DNA of 64,000 nt, from the NCBI RefSeq assembly GCF_020497125.1, contig NC_059080.1, positions 68,368,618-68,432,617 on the forward strand, written 5' to 3'. The stretch is from Mauremys mutica. Taxonomy: Eukaryota > Chordata > Testudines > Geoemydidae. This document shows positions 45,329 through 55,861 of this stretch, piece by piece. The notes beneath the pieces were generated by a model. That model had not been told where the DNA came from. It made no database searches and saw only the letters and a program-made list of their open reading frames with translations. Numbering within the stretch: position 1 is the first letter of the stretch; each line of letters begins with the position of its first letter. A program made the position numbers and the translations under genes.

Positions 45329-45640
45329 ATTTCAAAATTTTTAAATGTTTTGTTCTGACTTTTTGCTTCAAAGCAGCATTTCAAATTCAAATTTGGCCAG
45401 TTTTAAAAAAACCAAACCCACAAAGGGTGAAAAACACCTGAAAATGATCAAATCAAAATGAAAAAAAAATTTCAAACCAACCAAAATGAACTGAAACCCC
45501 CAAAATTTTCATTTCACATCATTTTTTTCCATGCAATGATAATTTTTGAAAAGAACCAGCTTTGGTTTGAATAGGATTGTGTGTGTGTGTGTGTGTGTGT
45601 TTGGTTCGGTCCCTAAATCAAAAAATCCATAATTTGCTCA
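45329..45640. repeat. AT-rich dispersed repeat (TTTCAAAATGAAA family)
   Basis: Dense in TTTCAAA, AAATGAAA and AATTTTC words in both orientations and ends TTTGCTCAGCTGTAA. It matches the style of copies at 12420-12546, 48465-48795, 51430-51840 and 63595-64000. Non-coding. Class unknown, possibly an old palindromic MITE. Confidence 0.5.
45578..45600. repeat. Microsatellite (TG)n
   Basis: About eleven uninterrupted TG units inside the AT-rich repeat. Confidence 0.95.
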
Positions 45641-46625
45641 GCTGTAACTGGCATTTCAGAAATGATACATTTGGCCCACTCCATTAATGTTAGATTTGTG
45701 TTTATTTGTAGCAAAATAGTGTTGTTTGTGATTTCTCTATGCACATGCAAGTACATTCATTGCCAGTTCTTCAAATTAAATTAAAGCAAGTCAACATTTT
45801 TTAGTTTGCTGCTTAATCTGCAGGATAAAACAGCTTCTTAAATCTAGCAACACTATTCCGATTCTGAAGGGGGAGCAGAGGAACAAAGCGTGGCATGCAT
45901 TGGAATCACAGATTGCCTGGAGGAGAAAAACGCAGTACTCTGAACAGACCATGACAATCTTGCAGAATGCGATGTTCATTTAAGCACTGTCACGTTCGAA
46001 TGAACCTGAATCATGTGATGTATTTGTATTTCAGCAGGGTGCTCTTTTATTTTGCTTGTGTTTTTCTCCTACCCTTTTCACTCTGAACTGAGCTTTTGAC
46101 TTGTGACTTTTAAAACAGCTTATGGTTTCCCATAAAACCAACAAACTCTCTCTTCCTGCTCCAGTTTCAGTTTATTTGTTTTTCTCCTTTGAAATTTAGA
46201 CATCTGAAAATTGTGGGAAATAATCAGCAGGAACTTCATGTAGTTTTACTCCATGCTGGTATTTACTGCATGTATAGTATTTTTTTTAACCTCTTTCGGT
46301 TACTAGATGCTACAAAAATCAGCATTTAGCTTGCTATATGGGCCAAGTATTTGAACAATGAAGAGTGTAATACTAACGTAGCTCATATCAGCAAAACCCT
46401 TTTTTGCCTCTGGAGTCCTCTGCTAGAGATTGTCAATATAAGATGAGGCAAAACCTGGCTGCATTTGGCATTCATAATTGGCCAGGTGCTTTGTTGGAAG
46501 TTTTTTGCCTTTCTTTGCAACAACCAGTGTAAGCCCCTACTGGAGGCGAGATGACAGACTAAATGGACCTTTTGCTCTTTTTCACTATAGCAATCTATAC
46601 ACCCCTGTATTCACATCCTACACAC
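45641..46625. other. No gene recognised
   Basis: AT-rich sequence. Nothing supported. Confidence 0.5.
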
Positions 46626-46953
46626 TGTTGTAATAATCTTTCTCTATGGTATACCTTGTGAGGTATGCTTGGAAAAATCATAACTTGCTGATCAATAGTA
46701 TCCTGATAAAATATATGCAGCAACATTGTATGTGAAGTTATATTCCCCTGCATGATGTTATTAACACTTATTCCAAACCTCTACCTCACACCCCTGCCCA
46801 GGCAGAAGTTGGCAAACAGGGCTGTCCTTAACAAAGGAATGTGTGCTTGCCTTAATTTGCATTTAAGTAGTAAAGAGAGTAGCGAACAGGGAAAATAAAG
46901 GAAGCTCCAACAGGCTGGGGGGGTGGAACCAGCAGAGAACATTCTTCCACATA

Positions 46954-47225
46954 GGCTTTGGTTACACTTACACTTCAAAGCGCTGCCGCGGCAGCGCTTT
47001 GAAGCGCTAAGTGTAGTCAAAGCGCCAGTGCTGGGAGAAAGCTCTCCCAGCGCTGTCCGTACTCCACCTCCCTGTGGGGAATAACATACAGCGCTGGGAG
47101 CCGTGCTCCTAGCGCTGGGGCTTTGACCACACTGGCGCTTTGCAGCGCCGCAATTTGCAGTGCTGGAGAGGGTGTGTTTTCACACCATGCTGCAGCGCTG
47201 CAAATTTGTAAGTGTAGCCAAGCCC
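46954..47225. mobile_element. Harbinger-type MITE nested in the LTR
   Basis: Ends GGCTTTGGTTACACTTAC and the reverse complement of GTAAGTGTAGCCAAGCCC. ATA on each side (46951-46953 and 47226-47228) could be the 3-bp duplication. It is rich in AGCGCTG words. Confidence 0.7.
46973..47004. repeat. Perfect 32-nt palindrome in the MITE
   Basis: Centred on CCGCGG (46986-46991), both halves read CTTCAAAGCGCTGCCG. Exact, without a loop. Confidence 0.9.
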
Positions 47226-47283
47226 ATAGACTCCTTGTCTCCTGGCTCTCAACTGGAAATGTTTTTTCAGGAATGGGACTGAA

Positions 47284-47296
47284 ACTATAAAAAGAG
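47284..47296 (+). promoter_or_regulatory. TATA box of the LTR promoter
   Basis: AACTATAAAAAGA is a strong TATA match, placed inside the LTR after U3-like sequence. Function in this copy is unknown. Confidence 0.5.
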
Positions 47297-47925
47297 GGGC
47301 AAATGCTCAAAGGGACCCTCCCCTCCCCCTGCCCATCACATTCTCTGCACCTGAGAAGACAAAAGGAAACAGCTGTTGGACTCTGGGGGAGGGGTCCTGA
47401 CCTGAAGAGTTTTTGGTCAATAATCTTGCTGGAAGCATGTGGAGAAAAATTTTGCTTGACTTTCATATAGTTTGTTAAGTTAGGCACTAGAAAACATTTT
47501 ATCTTTATTTTTCTTGTAACTACTTCTGACTTTTATGCCTCATTATTGTACTCATTTAAAATCTCTCCTTGCAATTAATGAACTTGTGTTATTGTTTTAT
47601 CTAATCCAGCTTGTTTAAATTGAAGTGTCTGGGTAACTCCATTTAAGATAATATGCTAGTGTATGATAGTCTCTTAAACAAATAACAGACTTAATATAAT
47701 TGGACTGTCTAGGAGAGGCCTGGGCAGTGTAAAACTTACATTTATGGGGGAAAGTCTAGGAGTAGGAGTGTGTTGGGGTCACCCTATAGTATAACAAGGC
47801 CAATAAGAGCCAGGGTGTGACTGGCAGGCTACAACACCAAGGCATTGCCAGGCACCCCCAAGTTACAAGGTAGGGGTGTAACAGCCCCCAGTGGTCTGGA
47901 CTGTACCCCGGTATGTCACTCGATT

Positions 47926-48464
47926 GAAGCAGCTTTCTAAGAGTTATTGAAAGTACTATAATGAAGTGGCTTACAAAGCTTCTAAACTTGGTAAGAGTTG
48001 AGATAATTGCTGTTGTTTCAATGGATTTTTCCTGCCTTAAATTTTTTGCTCTAATCTGTGGTATCTCTTCTCATGGAGCCCTACCCATGCATGTCCTTTA
48101 GACTCTATTAAAAGCACTGTCTACCACGTTAGCATCATATACCCACCCCTGCTGTTAATCATTTTTTAATTTTTTCTGCTGAATCAAAGAACATTCCCTA
48201 GGTGTCAAAATAAGCTGCTTGTTTCTCAGATTGATGCATTCCTTTCATTTATTTCAGATAAGAGACATTGCTTTAACTGATAACTGTAGCCGAATGTTCT
48301 ACTGCTGCCACCCATATCCACTACAACAGACAAAATGTATTTCGACTTCTGTTATATGGGTCAGATGTATCATTTCTGAAGAGCCAGTCTGAGATGAGCA
48401 CAAATGGATCTTTTGGTTTGGGGACCCAATCAAAATCTCAACAACAACAAAATCTGTTTCAAAC
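47926..48464. other. No gene recognised
   Basis: AT-rich sequence. Nothing supported. Confidence 0.5.
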
Positions 48465-48795
48465 TGAAACCAAATTCTTTTCAAACATTTTCATTGCATC
48501 GAAAAATTTTGTTTTGAATCAACGAAAACTTTTTGGGTCAATTCAAAATGAAAATTTTTGATTTTTCAATTCATTTTGAGTTGACTGAAACATTTTGTTT
48601 GACTTGACATAAATTTTTTCCCAAGGCTTTTCATTTCAATTTTGCACTTTTGGGATGTTTTTCATCCTTGTGTGTGTTTAATTGGCCAAATTTGAATTGG
48701 AAATGCTGCTTTGAAGTGAAAAATAACCCAAATTCATGAAATGTTTTGGAGCACTGAAAAATCTGTTCAATTTTTTTGCCCATCTCTAGTGTGTG
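48465..48795. repeat. AT-rich dispersed repeat (TTTCAAAATGAAA family)
   Basis: Repeated CATTTTG/CAAAATG and GAAAATTTT words, ending TTTTGCCCATCTCTAG. Same family as 45329-45640; both contain GGCCAAATTTGAA-type words in opposite orientation. Confidence 0.5.
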
Positions 48796-49670
48796 TTTTA
48801 GTATGGGGATATGATGAGATGCAATAAACTGGTGGTTTAGAAGAACTTTAAATTGAAGAACTATTTTTTATTCCCTATGTTTACCTCACAACTGATGTAC
48901 AAGAACCAAATTAATCTAGGATAGACTCTTCTATTAAGAAAGCTGCTTGGAATAAAGAGAGACATCCTTAAACAATGGAACAAGGTAAGATGACCAGGAT
49001 CCATCTGAAATTGTGTGACAGCCCAGAACAACAGAACTGAGAATAAAGATGACAGGAAAAAAATGTATCAATGGTACAATATGAGAAGGGCTTTTATTTA
49101 TTTAGAGATAAGCCAGCAAACTAGACTAGACTAGCAAACTGCAAAGCAAACAACTCTGAAAGACAAAGACCAAGATTTTAAAGTCCAGTTTATGAGTCCA
49201 CATTTTGGCACCTTAATAATTAGACTGAATTTCTTTGAGCACCAAGCAATTCCCATTTAATTTAGGTACCCAGGACCTAATTTTCGATGGCTCTGCATGT
49301 TGTGCAGTCATTTACACCTGCGCAAAGATGATGGGAAACACCCCTAAAAACTACCCTGCATTGGTTCAAATGACTACATAGGGTGCACAGCAATGAAGAA
49401 TCAGGTCTCTGTTTTTGAAAACCTTGGTCAGGAATGATTAATTTTAAACCGAAGATGCAAGCAACATACAATTGATATATTGGCTGTAGTATCTGTGTCA
49501 GTTTTGACAAGTTCGGTGACTAGTTCATATACAGGATGATTCAGATACAGGACCGAATACAAACAATGGAAAGGAACTGAAGACAGTAAAAGGAGAAATT
49601 CCATAGAAATGGCTTAACAAAAATCAGGAGTAATTTCACTGAAATTAGTGAAGTTATTGCAGACCTGGGG
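48796..49670. other. No gene recognised
   Basis: AT-rich sequence. Nothing supported. Confidence 0.5.
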
Positions 49671-49672
49671 CT

Positions 49673-49928
49673 TGTCTACAAACATGGAGAAATTGATTAG
49701 AATAGCTATTGTGGAATAGGCTATTCTGTAATAGTTGGCATTCTCTTCTGGAATACAAATGATTTTATTCCAGAATAATTACTCCAGGAGTGCCTTAATT
49801 ATTCAGGAATAAAAGTAACTTCATTCAGAATAGAGTGCCCACATGAGGAGCTATTTTGGAATAGTTATTGCAGAAGAGCTTATTCCACAATAGCTATCCT
49901 GATCAATTTCCCAATGTGGGCAAGTCCA
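49673..49928. mobile_element. MITE with GGGCTTGTCTAC end
   Basis: The left end GGGCTTGTCTACAAACATGG corresponds to the reverse complement of the right end (CCAATGTGGGCAAGTCC). Inside, TATTCCAGAATAA and ATTGTGGAATAG words occur in inverted pairs. Non-coding. Confidence 0.55.
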
Positions 49929-50665
49929 TACACTGATGTAATCTGGTAGCAGAATTTAGCTCTATGAGTAGAACAAACAAAAGATACTCATCTGACCTTA
50001 GCAGACAGGAATCATACATGAATTTTGCCTGATTATTACTAACATTCACACAAATAGGTTTACTATGCTACAAAGAAAATAGGGAAATCTAATCAGAATG
50101 CCACCTTTGGAGAGAAGAAAATGGTATGATTGCAATGAAATACTTTGATAAAAGATAAATGTATTTCTTTTATTCTTGTTTCTGGTTATCTTTTGCATGC
50201 AGAAAGGAGAAAAGCAGCATATTTTATGTGCTATATGCTACTGCATCATAAATTTATCATTCAGTTCCTTGCAGTAATACACATACCTATTTATATATCA
50301 TATATGGGTAAAAATATATAAGTGTGCACACCCACCCCACATATTATCTTCATATCTGTTCTAAAATTCCTTTCCAAACAAAACCAAGCCTTTTAATGCA
50401 TAAAATTACACACTCTCCATATGTCAGAAAAGATGATTATCTAGCTGTCTGTATCTGAGTTCTGGCCAGAGATGAGTAATTAACACCTGCAGGGAGGCCT
50501 CATTTCTTGGAAGACGAACTAGGGAGGTAAACATATTATTAGGCTGAAAAAGACAGAATGTCTGAGCCAGCTAAAATAAGAGGAAGAATTCACAGGGAAC
50601 CATTTACTATGAGCAAGAATAACATTGGACAAGATAATAAGTTAGGAATGCGGAGATGAGGTAAG
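49929..50665. other. No gene recognised
   Basis: AT-rich sequence. Nothing supported. Confidence 0.5.
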
Positions 50666-50673
50666 GACTAGGT

Positions 50674-50993
50674 CAGGGGTCGGCAACCTCTGGCAAGCGG
50701 CTTACCAGGGTAAGCACCCTGGCGGGTCAGGCCAGTTTGTTTACCTGCCATGTCGGCAGGTTCAGCGGACTGCGACTCCCACTGGTCATGGTTCGCCGTC
50801 CCAGGGCAATGGGGATGGCGGGAAGCCATGGCTAGCACATCCTTCCTGCCACCCCCATTGGCCTGGGTCAGCGAACCGCGGCCAGTGGGAGCCGCAGTCT
50901 GCCGAACCTGCTGATGTGGCAGATAAACAAACTGGCCCAGCCCACCAGGGTACTTACCCTGGCGAGCTGCGTGCCAGAGGTTGCTGACCCCTG
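50674..50993. mobile_element. hAT MITE with exact 8-bp target duplication
   Basis: 320 bp. Ends CAGGGGTCGGCAACCTCTGG and the reverse complement CAGGGGTCAGCAACCTCTGG. GACTAGGT is duplicated exactly on both sides (50666-50673 and 50994-51001), the 8-bp signature of hAT insertion. The inverted arms are about 140 bp each, so nearly the whole element folds on itself. The minus-strand frames over it are shadows. Confidence 0.9.
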
Positions 50994-51001
50994 GACTAGG
51001 T

Positions 51002-51429
51002 GGAGCCTGGACAATGCATGAACAGAGTATGCTGCGCGGGGACTGGCTCTTGCCAAATAACCAAGCCAATCCAAAAAAAGTGTGATGTAATGTATAGGAA
51101 AAGCACTGAGATGTGTAAATGTATGTAAAGGGAGAGGGTTTCTGTGTAACTTTGGAGATGTGATGTACCCTGCATTCTTCTCCCTGCATTTGAGTCTGAG
51201 AACTCAGTGTAGCATTGCTGTATGACAAATAAAGGAATCCAAATGATGAAATCTGGAGTGGAACTGAGTGTTCAGGATCCCAGAGAACTGGATGAAGTGT
51301 TGTCCCAGAACTAGAGAAGGTCTTCTGGATGAGCTAAGTGGAAAAGATCTTGGAAGGAATCCCAGCACTTTCTATTTTACTTCTAATGCACTTAGGGACT
51401 AAAGCTGCTTGGAGTAACTTTGACAGAAC
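51002..51429. other. No gene recognised
   Basis: Nothing supported. Confidence 0.5.
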
Positions 51430-51840
51430 CATATTCCATCAGAATATGTGGTTGTGTTGAAATTGAAATACTTTGCAAAATCAAGTCGATTTTTGCCAGA
51501 ATTTCATTTAGGGAGAAAAACTAAAAACATTTCAACAGTGTTTAAAGTGTCCTGCTTTGACATTTTAGGACTGAATTGTTGTTTGTTTTTCCCACTTGGA
51601 AATGACTTTTTGTTTCAACTTTCTAAAATTTTGAATAATGCAAAATTTTAATAAGTCAGAATCTAAATGAAACATTTCTGCTTTGGTGAAATGAAATATT
51701 TTGATGGACTCAAAATGAAACTTTTGCAGGGCGGGATTTTCCTTTGTGGGAATTTAAAATTTTTTGGTTTTTTTTCTGATTTGGAGTGAAGCCAAATTTC
51801 AAAATCTCTAAATCCTTCAAAATGGAACGTCAGTTCCTCA
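51430..51840. repeat. AT-rich dispersed repeat (TTTCAAAATGAAA family)
   Basis: TTTCAAC, CAAAATGAAAC and AAAATTTTG words throughout, in a 400-bp block similar to 48465-48795. Confidence 0.45.
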
Positions 51841-52196
51841 CACAGGTGCATTAAGCACCAAACAACAGTTATGAAGAAGGTTTATAGCTTAAAAAAGTAA
51901 AGATTCCACTCTCTTTCCCCAGTTGTGTGTGGATTTCTTTTTGGACATTACTGATAGGAAAGGGCTGTGTCACTTAGATATATTTTACTTTTTGAATAGA
52001 TTCAAGCTTGAATCCATCAATTTGCAGGACCTCTCTCTCCCTGCTGAAAATACACACTGATAACTTGGTTTCTACTTTTTCCCTGAGTCTCTCCAGCTAC
52101 ATTTTTCCTATAGCACCCAAATGCCCTTGATCAAAGTGGGTGATGAGGCAGTCTCTAAATTTACCAGATTCCAGAACATTAAAAGCTTTATATATG
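51841..52196. other. No gene recognised
   Basis: Nothing supported. Confidence 0.5.
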
Positions 52197-52287
52197 CATT
52201 GTTGTTGTAGCCGTATCAGTCCCAGGATAGTAGAGAAACAAGGTGGGTGAGGTAATATCTTTTATTGGACCAAAGCAGCTTAACATT
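52197..52287 (-). mobile_element. Penelope-like 3' end fragment, second subfamily
   Basis: TTGTTGTAGCCGTATCAGTC, then GGTGAGGTAATATCTTTTATTGG. The first word parallels the antisense tail GCAGCCGTGTTAGTCTG at 24905, so this is probably another PLE terminus. Non-coding. Confidence 0.4.
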
Positions 52288-52289
52288 GA

Positions 52290-53577
52290 CCTAACTGGTG
52301 TCTACACTACAATGTAGCTCCCACTGATGTAAGTCGTCTACTACACTGACTTAATAACTCCACCTCGATAAGAGGTATAGCACTTATCTCAATGTAGTTA
52401 GGTCGATGCAGTGCCAGTGTAGACACTGTGTTACTTACATTGACTGTTGCTGCCTTTCAGAAGCCATCCCGCAATGCCCCACACTGAAAGTTAAATTGGT
52501 GCAAATGCTCTTGGTGAGGACACACACTGCCAACACAAGGAGTGCTGTGTGGACATGCAAATGCAGATTAATTATAGGAGTGGGCTGCAAATTGACACAA
52601 TTTAGCGTATGTCTATATGTACAGCACTGCTGCGGCACAGCTATACTGATACAGCTGCAGTGCATATAGTGAAGACGCTCTACGCTGACAGGAGAGAGCT
52701 CACCATGAGAGACATAAGTTTTGCCGACATAGGCTATAGTGTAGCCTTAGGTCAACTTAGGGCTTGGCTACACTTGAAAGTTGCAGTGCTGGTGGAGGCT
52801 TTCCAGCGCTGCAATTAGTAACCGTCCACACCTGCAAGGCACATCCAGCGCTGCAACTCCCTGGCTGCAGCGCTGGCTGTACACCTGGTCTGGTTGGGGT
52901 GTAGCGATTGCAACGCTGCTCATCAAGTGTGGACACACACCAGTGCTGTTATTGGCCTCCAGGGTATTAGCAGATATCCCAGAATGCTTTTAACTAAATT
53001 ACTCTCTTTGTTTTGTTATGCAGCCTCTCTTTGTTTTGTTGTGAACTTGGAGCTCCGGAGCTCCGTTGCTCCCGGAGCTGCTTATCTAAAAGACAAACAC
53101 AGCTCCTGTTTGCTGTGATCAATCTGTACCTGGCTGTGAACAATCAAATGAGAGGCAGGCAGGGAGTGAGTGAAACAGCGGGGAGTCCGTTGGATGCAGG
53201 CTGTTTGCAATTAAGAGTTAAGACTAAGGGGTCGGGAACATTTTCTGATTTTTCAAGGCAGGAAGCTAACACACAGTGTTGGCTCCAAAAATCCACTCTC
53301 TCTCTCTTCCCCGCTCCCTGTCACAGTACACCACCCCCCACCCCCTCTTTTGAAAAGCACGTTGCTGCCACTTGAACGCTGGGATAGCTGCCCATAATGC
53401 ATCACTCCCAACAGCGCTGCAAATGCTGCAAATGTGGCCACACACCAACGCTGGTAGCTGTGAGTGTGGCCACACACCAGCGCTGTTCCTGCACAGCTGC
53501 ACGACCAGCGCTGTAACTCCCAGCGCTGCAACTTTCAAGTGTAGCCAAGCCCTTAATTTTTTAGTGTAGACTTGCCC
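52290..53577. mobile_element. Outer MITE, split by a Harbinger-type insertion
   Basis: The left end GGTGTCTACACTACAATG and the right end TTAGTGTAGACTTGCCCT are inverted. Internal words GTTAGGTCGATGCAG and GCCGACATAGGCTATAGTG recall other MITEs here. 52760-53552 is a later insertion. Confidence 0.55.
52760..53552. mobile_element. Harbinger-type MITE, 793 bp
   Basis: Perfect terminal inverted repeats of 27 bp beginning GGGCTTGGCTACACTTGAAA, with TTA on both sides (52757-52759 and 53553-53555). The subterminal parts repeat CCAGCGCTGCAA and related words many times on both ends. The centre (about 52980-53350) is unrelated filler and a CT-rich stretch. No transposase was recognised. The perfect ends suggest it is fairly young, and it sits inside an older MITE. 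Confidence 0.85.
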
Positions 53578-54093
53578 TCACAGTGGCTAAATACAAGATC
53601 AAACAGATAGTTTAGCCTAAGTAGTGGGCACATATTCTAAGGGACCATTCAAGGCAAAGTGGCCCATTAACACCTCTGTAGGACAAAAAGGGGGATTAGT
53701 GGGTTACAGATAGTTGTAATAAGCGGTGAATTCACTGCCTTTATTAAAACCATGATTTTTAGTGTCAAGCAAAGTTATGAATTTAAGCTTCCAGGCTCAT
53801 CTTTTGAAAGTGTTCTGCAGGTTTCCTTTGAGGATGAGGACTGACAGGTCAGATATAGAGCTTTATCTAGACTAATGAGGTTCGGAATGGAATCCTGAGA
53901 AGAGCAGGAGTTTGCATAGCACCCAGGAGATGTTTGTGTCGGTGTTCATTAATTACGAGGCATGCTGCTGAGTCCTGCACTCATCTTGGATTTTGTATAG
54001 CATTCAGCCCCCAGAGAGAGGAGAATGCAGTAGTCTAACTTGGGGGTGATAAAATAAGGAGCTCATAGTTCCTCAGAATAGATCTTGGTCCTC
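53578..54093. other. No gene recognised
   Basis: Nothing supported. Confidence 0.5.
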
Positions 54094-54105
54094 TACCTAC
54101 TGTAT

Positions 54106-54277
54106 CAGAGGGGTAGTCGTGTTAGTCTGGATCTGTAAAAGCAGCAAAGAGTCCTGTGGCATCTTATAGACTAACAGACGTTTTGGAGCATCCGACAAAG
54201 TGGGTATTCACCCACGAAAGCTCATGCTCCAAAACGTCTGTTAGTCTATAAGGTGCCACGGGACTCTTTGCTGCTTT
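54106..54277 (-). mobile_element. Penelope-like element, foldback with loop
   Basis: A 172-bp insertion flanked by the 12-bp duplication TACCTACTGTAT (54094-54105 and 54278-54289). Read on minus it is inverted body, then sense body, then tail. Arms 54135-54191 and 54224-54280 pair at 55 of 57 positions with a 32-nt loop. Non-coding. Confidence 0.9.
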
Positions 54278-54289
54278 TACCTACTGTAT

Positions 54290-54704
54290 GTTTCTCTCTG
54301 TAACTTCCTATATGCTTTTGAATTGGACAAAGATAATTAATGTCCATTCTGCAGCTAAGGGATCTGACTTACTTTTCCAGTGTCTTAATACAATTATTTT
54401 TAGCTGTTATTAATGATCATTTAATCCTTATTTTGGGCCTGATCCAAAGCCTAGTGAAATTAATGAGATGACTCCCATTAAACCCTGTGGGTTTTGGATT
54501 AGGGCCTTTATTTAGTAGAGCAAGCTTCACATATTATTTTGTCCTTTAATTCCCAGACGGCCAAAGAAAACTGAAAATCCCATCCTATTATAGGGCTGAG
54601 GACTTTCTCCAAAAATTCCTACATAGACAAAAATCCTGCATAGACAAAAAGCAAAACAACCTAAGACCGAACCAGGCTGATTTTCTGCCGGAGAAGGGAA
54701 AAAC
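54290..54704. other. No gene recognised
   Basis: Nothing supported. Confidence 0.5.
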
Positions 54705-54848
54705 TAAGGCTGCCAACTTTCCATTTGCAGAAAACTGAACACTCTTGCCCCACCCCCACCTCTCCTTCCCTGAGGCCCTGCCCTTATCTGAGGCCCCGCC
54801 TCTGCTCACTCCACCCCCCCTCCCTCTGTTGCTCACTCTCCCCAACCC

Positions 54849-54868
54849 TCACTCACTCACTCACTCAT
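54849..54868. repeat. Short tandem repeat (CACT)n
   Basis: Five tandem CACT units, read directly. Confidence 0.9.
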
Positions 54869-54889
54869 TTTCACCAAGCTGGGGCAGCG

Positions 54890-55540
54890 GATTGGATTAC
54901 AGGCGGGGATATGGGCCCTGGGCTGGGAGTGCGGGCTCTGGAGTGGGGCTGGGGATGAGGGGTTCAGGGTGCAGGAAAGGGCTCTGGACTGGGATAGAGT
55001 GTTGGGGTGTTGGAGGCGGGTATGGGCTCTGGGATGGGGGGGTTCCAGGATGGGGCCAGAAATGAGGGGTTCAGGGTGTGGGAGGGAGCTCCGGGCTAGG
55101 TGAGGGCTCTGGCTTGAGTGTGGGCTCTGGGGTGGGGCCGGGGATGAGGGGTTTGGTGTGCAGGAGGGGGCTCCAGGCTGGGACCAAGGGCTTTGGAGTG
55201 TGGGAGGGGGATCCGGGCTGGGGTGGAGGGTTGGAGTGTGGGAGGGGGATCCGGGCTGGGGTGGAGGGTTGGAGTGTGGGGAGGGGGTGTGGGCTCTGGG
55301 AAGGAGCTGGGGTGCAGGAGGGGGTGCAGGGCTGGGGCAAAGGGTTGGGATGCGGGAGGGGGCACAGGCTCTAGGAGGGAGTTTGGGTGTGGGAGGGGGC
55401 TCAGGGATGATGCAAGGTGTTGGGGTACAAGAGAGGGTGCGGGCTCCAGGAGGGAGTTTGGATGTGGAAGGGGGCTCAGGGCTGGGGCAGAAGGTTGGGA
55501 TTCAGGAGAGGGTGAGGGGTGTAGGCTCCAGGTGTAGGCT
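54890..55540 (+). repeat. G-rich minisatellite, about 38-bp units
   Basis: Variable units built from GGGCTGGGG, GTGTGGGAGGGGG, GGGCTCTGG and GGATGAGGGGTT. At 55193-55281 a 38-bp unit starting GGAGTGTGGGAGGGGGATCC is repeated without change. Many G-runs of three or more in close spacing make G-quadruplex formation on this strand plausible. Confidence 0.85.
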
Positions 55541-55861
55541 TACGTCAGGCGGCTCCCAGAAGCGTCCAGCTCCTAGGCACTGGGGCGGCCAAGTGGCTCC
55601 ATGTGCTGCCCCTGCCTGCAGATGCAGCCCCAGAAGCTCCCATTGGCCGCAGTTCACAGCCAATGGGCGCTGTGGAGCCAGCACTCGGGGTGGTGCCTGT
55701 GAACGGGGCAGCGCGTAGAGTCCCCACGACCACCCCTGTGCCTTGGAGCCATGCGGAGCAGGGCAGGCAGCCGACCTGACTTCAGTGGTGCTGACTGAAG
55801 CCGGCAGGATCCCTTTTTCGATCGTGCTTTCCGATTGAAAACTGGATGCCTGGCAACCCTA

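Larger units (their letters stand above)
46626..47925 (+). mobile_element. Probable ERV-type LTR, split by a MITE
   Basis: Starts TGTTGTAATAATC. It reads as a recurrent turtle LTR family with CTGGCTCTCAACTGGAA, then a TATA box ACTATAAAAAGAG (about 47284-47296) and C-rich R-like sequence after it. A Harbinger-type MITE sits inside (46954-47225), leaving roughly 1.03 kb of LTR. The 3' limit and target duplication are not clear, and no internal viral coding is present. It reads as a solo LTR, with moderate certainty. Confidence 0.55.
54705..55861. mobile_element. hAT-like element carrying a GC-rich minisatellite
   Basis: Left end AAGGCTGCCAACTTTCCA with AAAACTGAACACTC; right end GAAAACTGGATGCCTGGCAACCCT. 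These are inverted relatives of the GGGTTGCCAACTTT terminus common in turtle hAT-like repeats. The interior is mainly a G-rich tandem array (about 54890-55540), then a GC-rich tail. The long frames on both strands are products of the array, not genes. Confidence 0.6.

Noticed and set aside
50668..51228. 186-codon minus-strand frame
   Set aside because: It spans the hAT MITE and its flank. It is a by-product of the element, not a gene.
55071..55718. Long overlapping open frames with Gly- or Pro-rich translations on both strands
   Set aside because: They are produced by the G-rich tandem array; composition explains them and no domain is visible.
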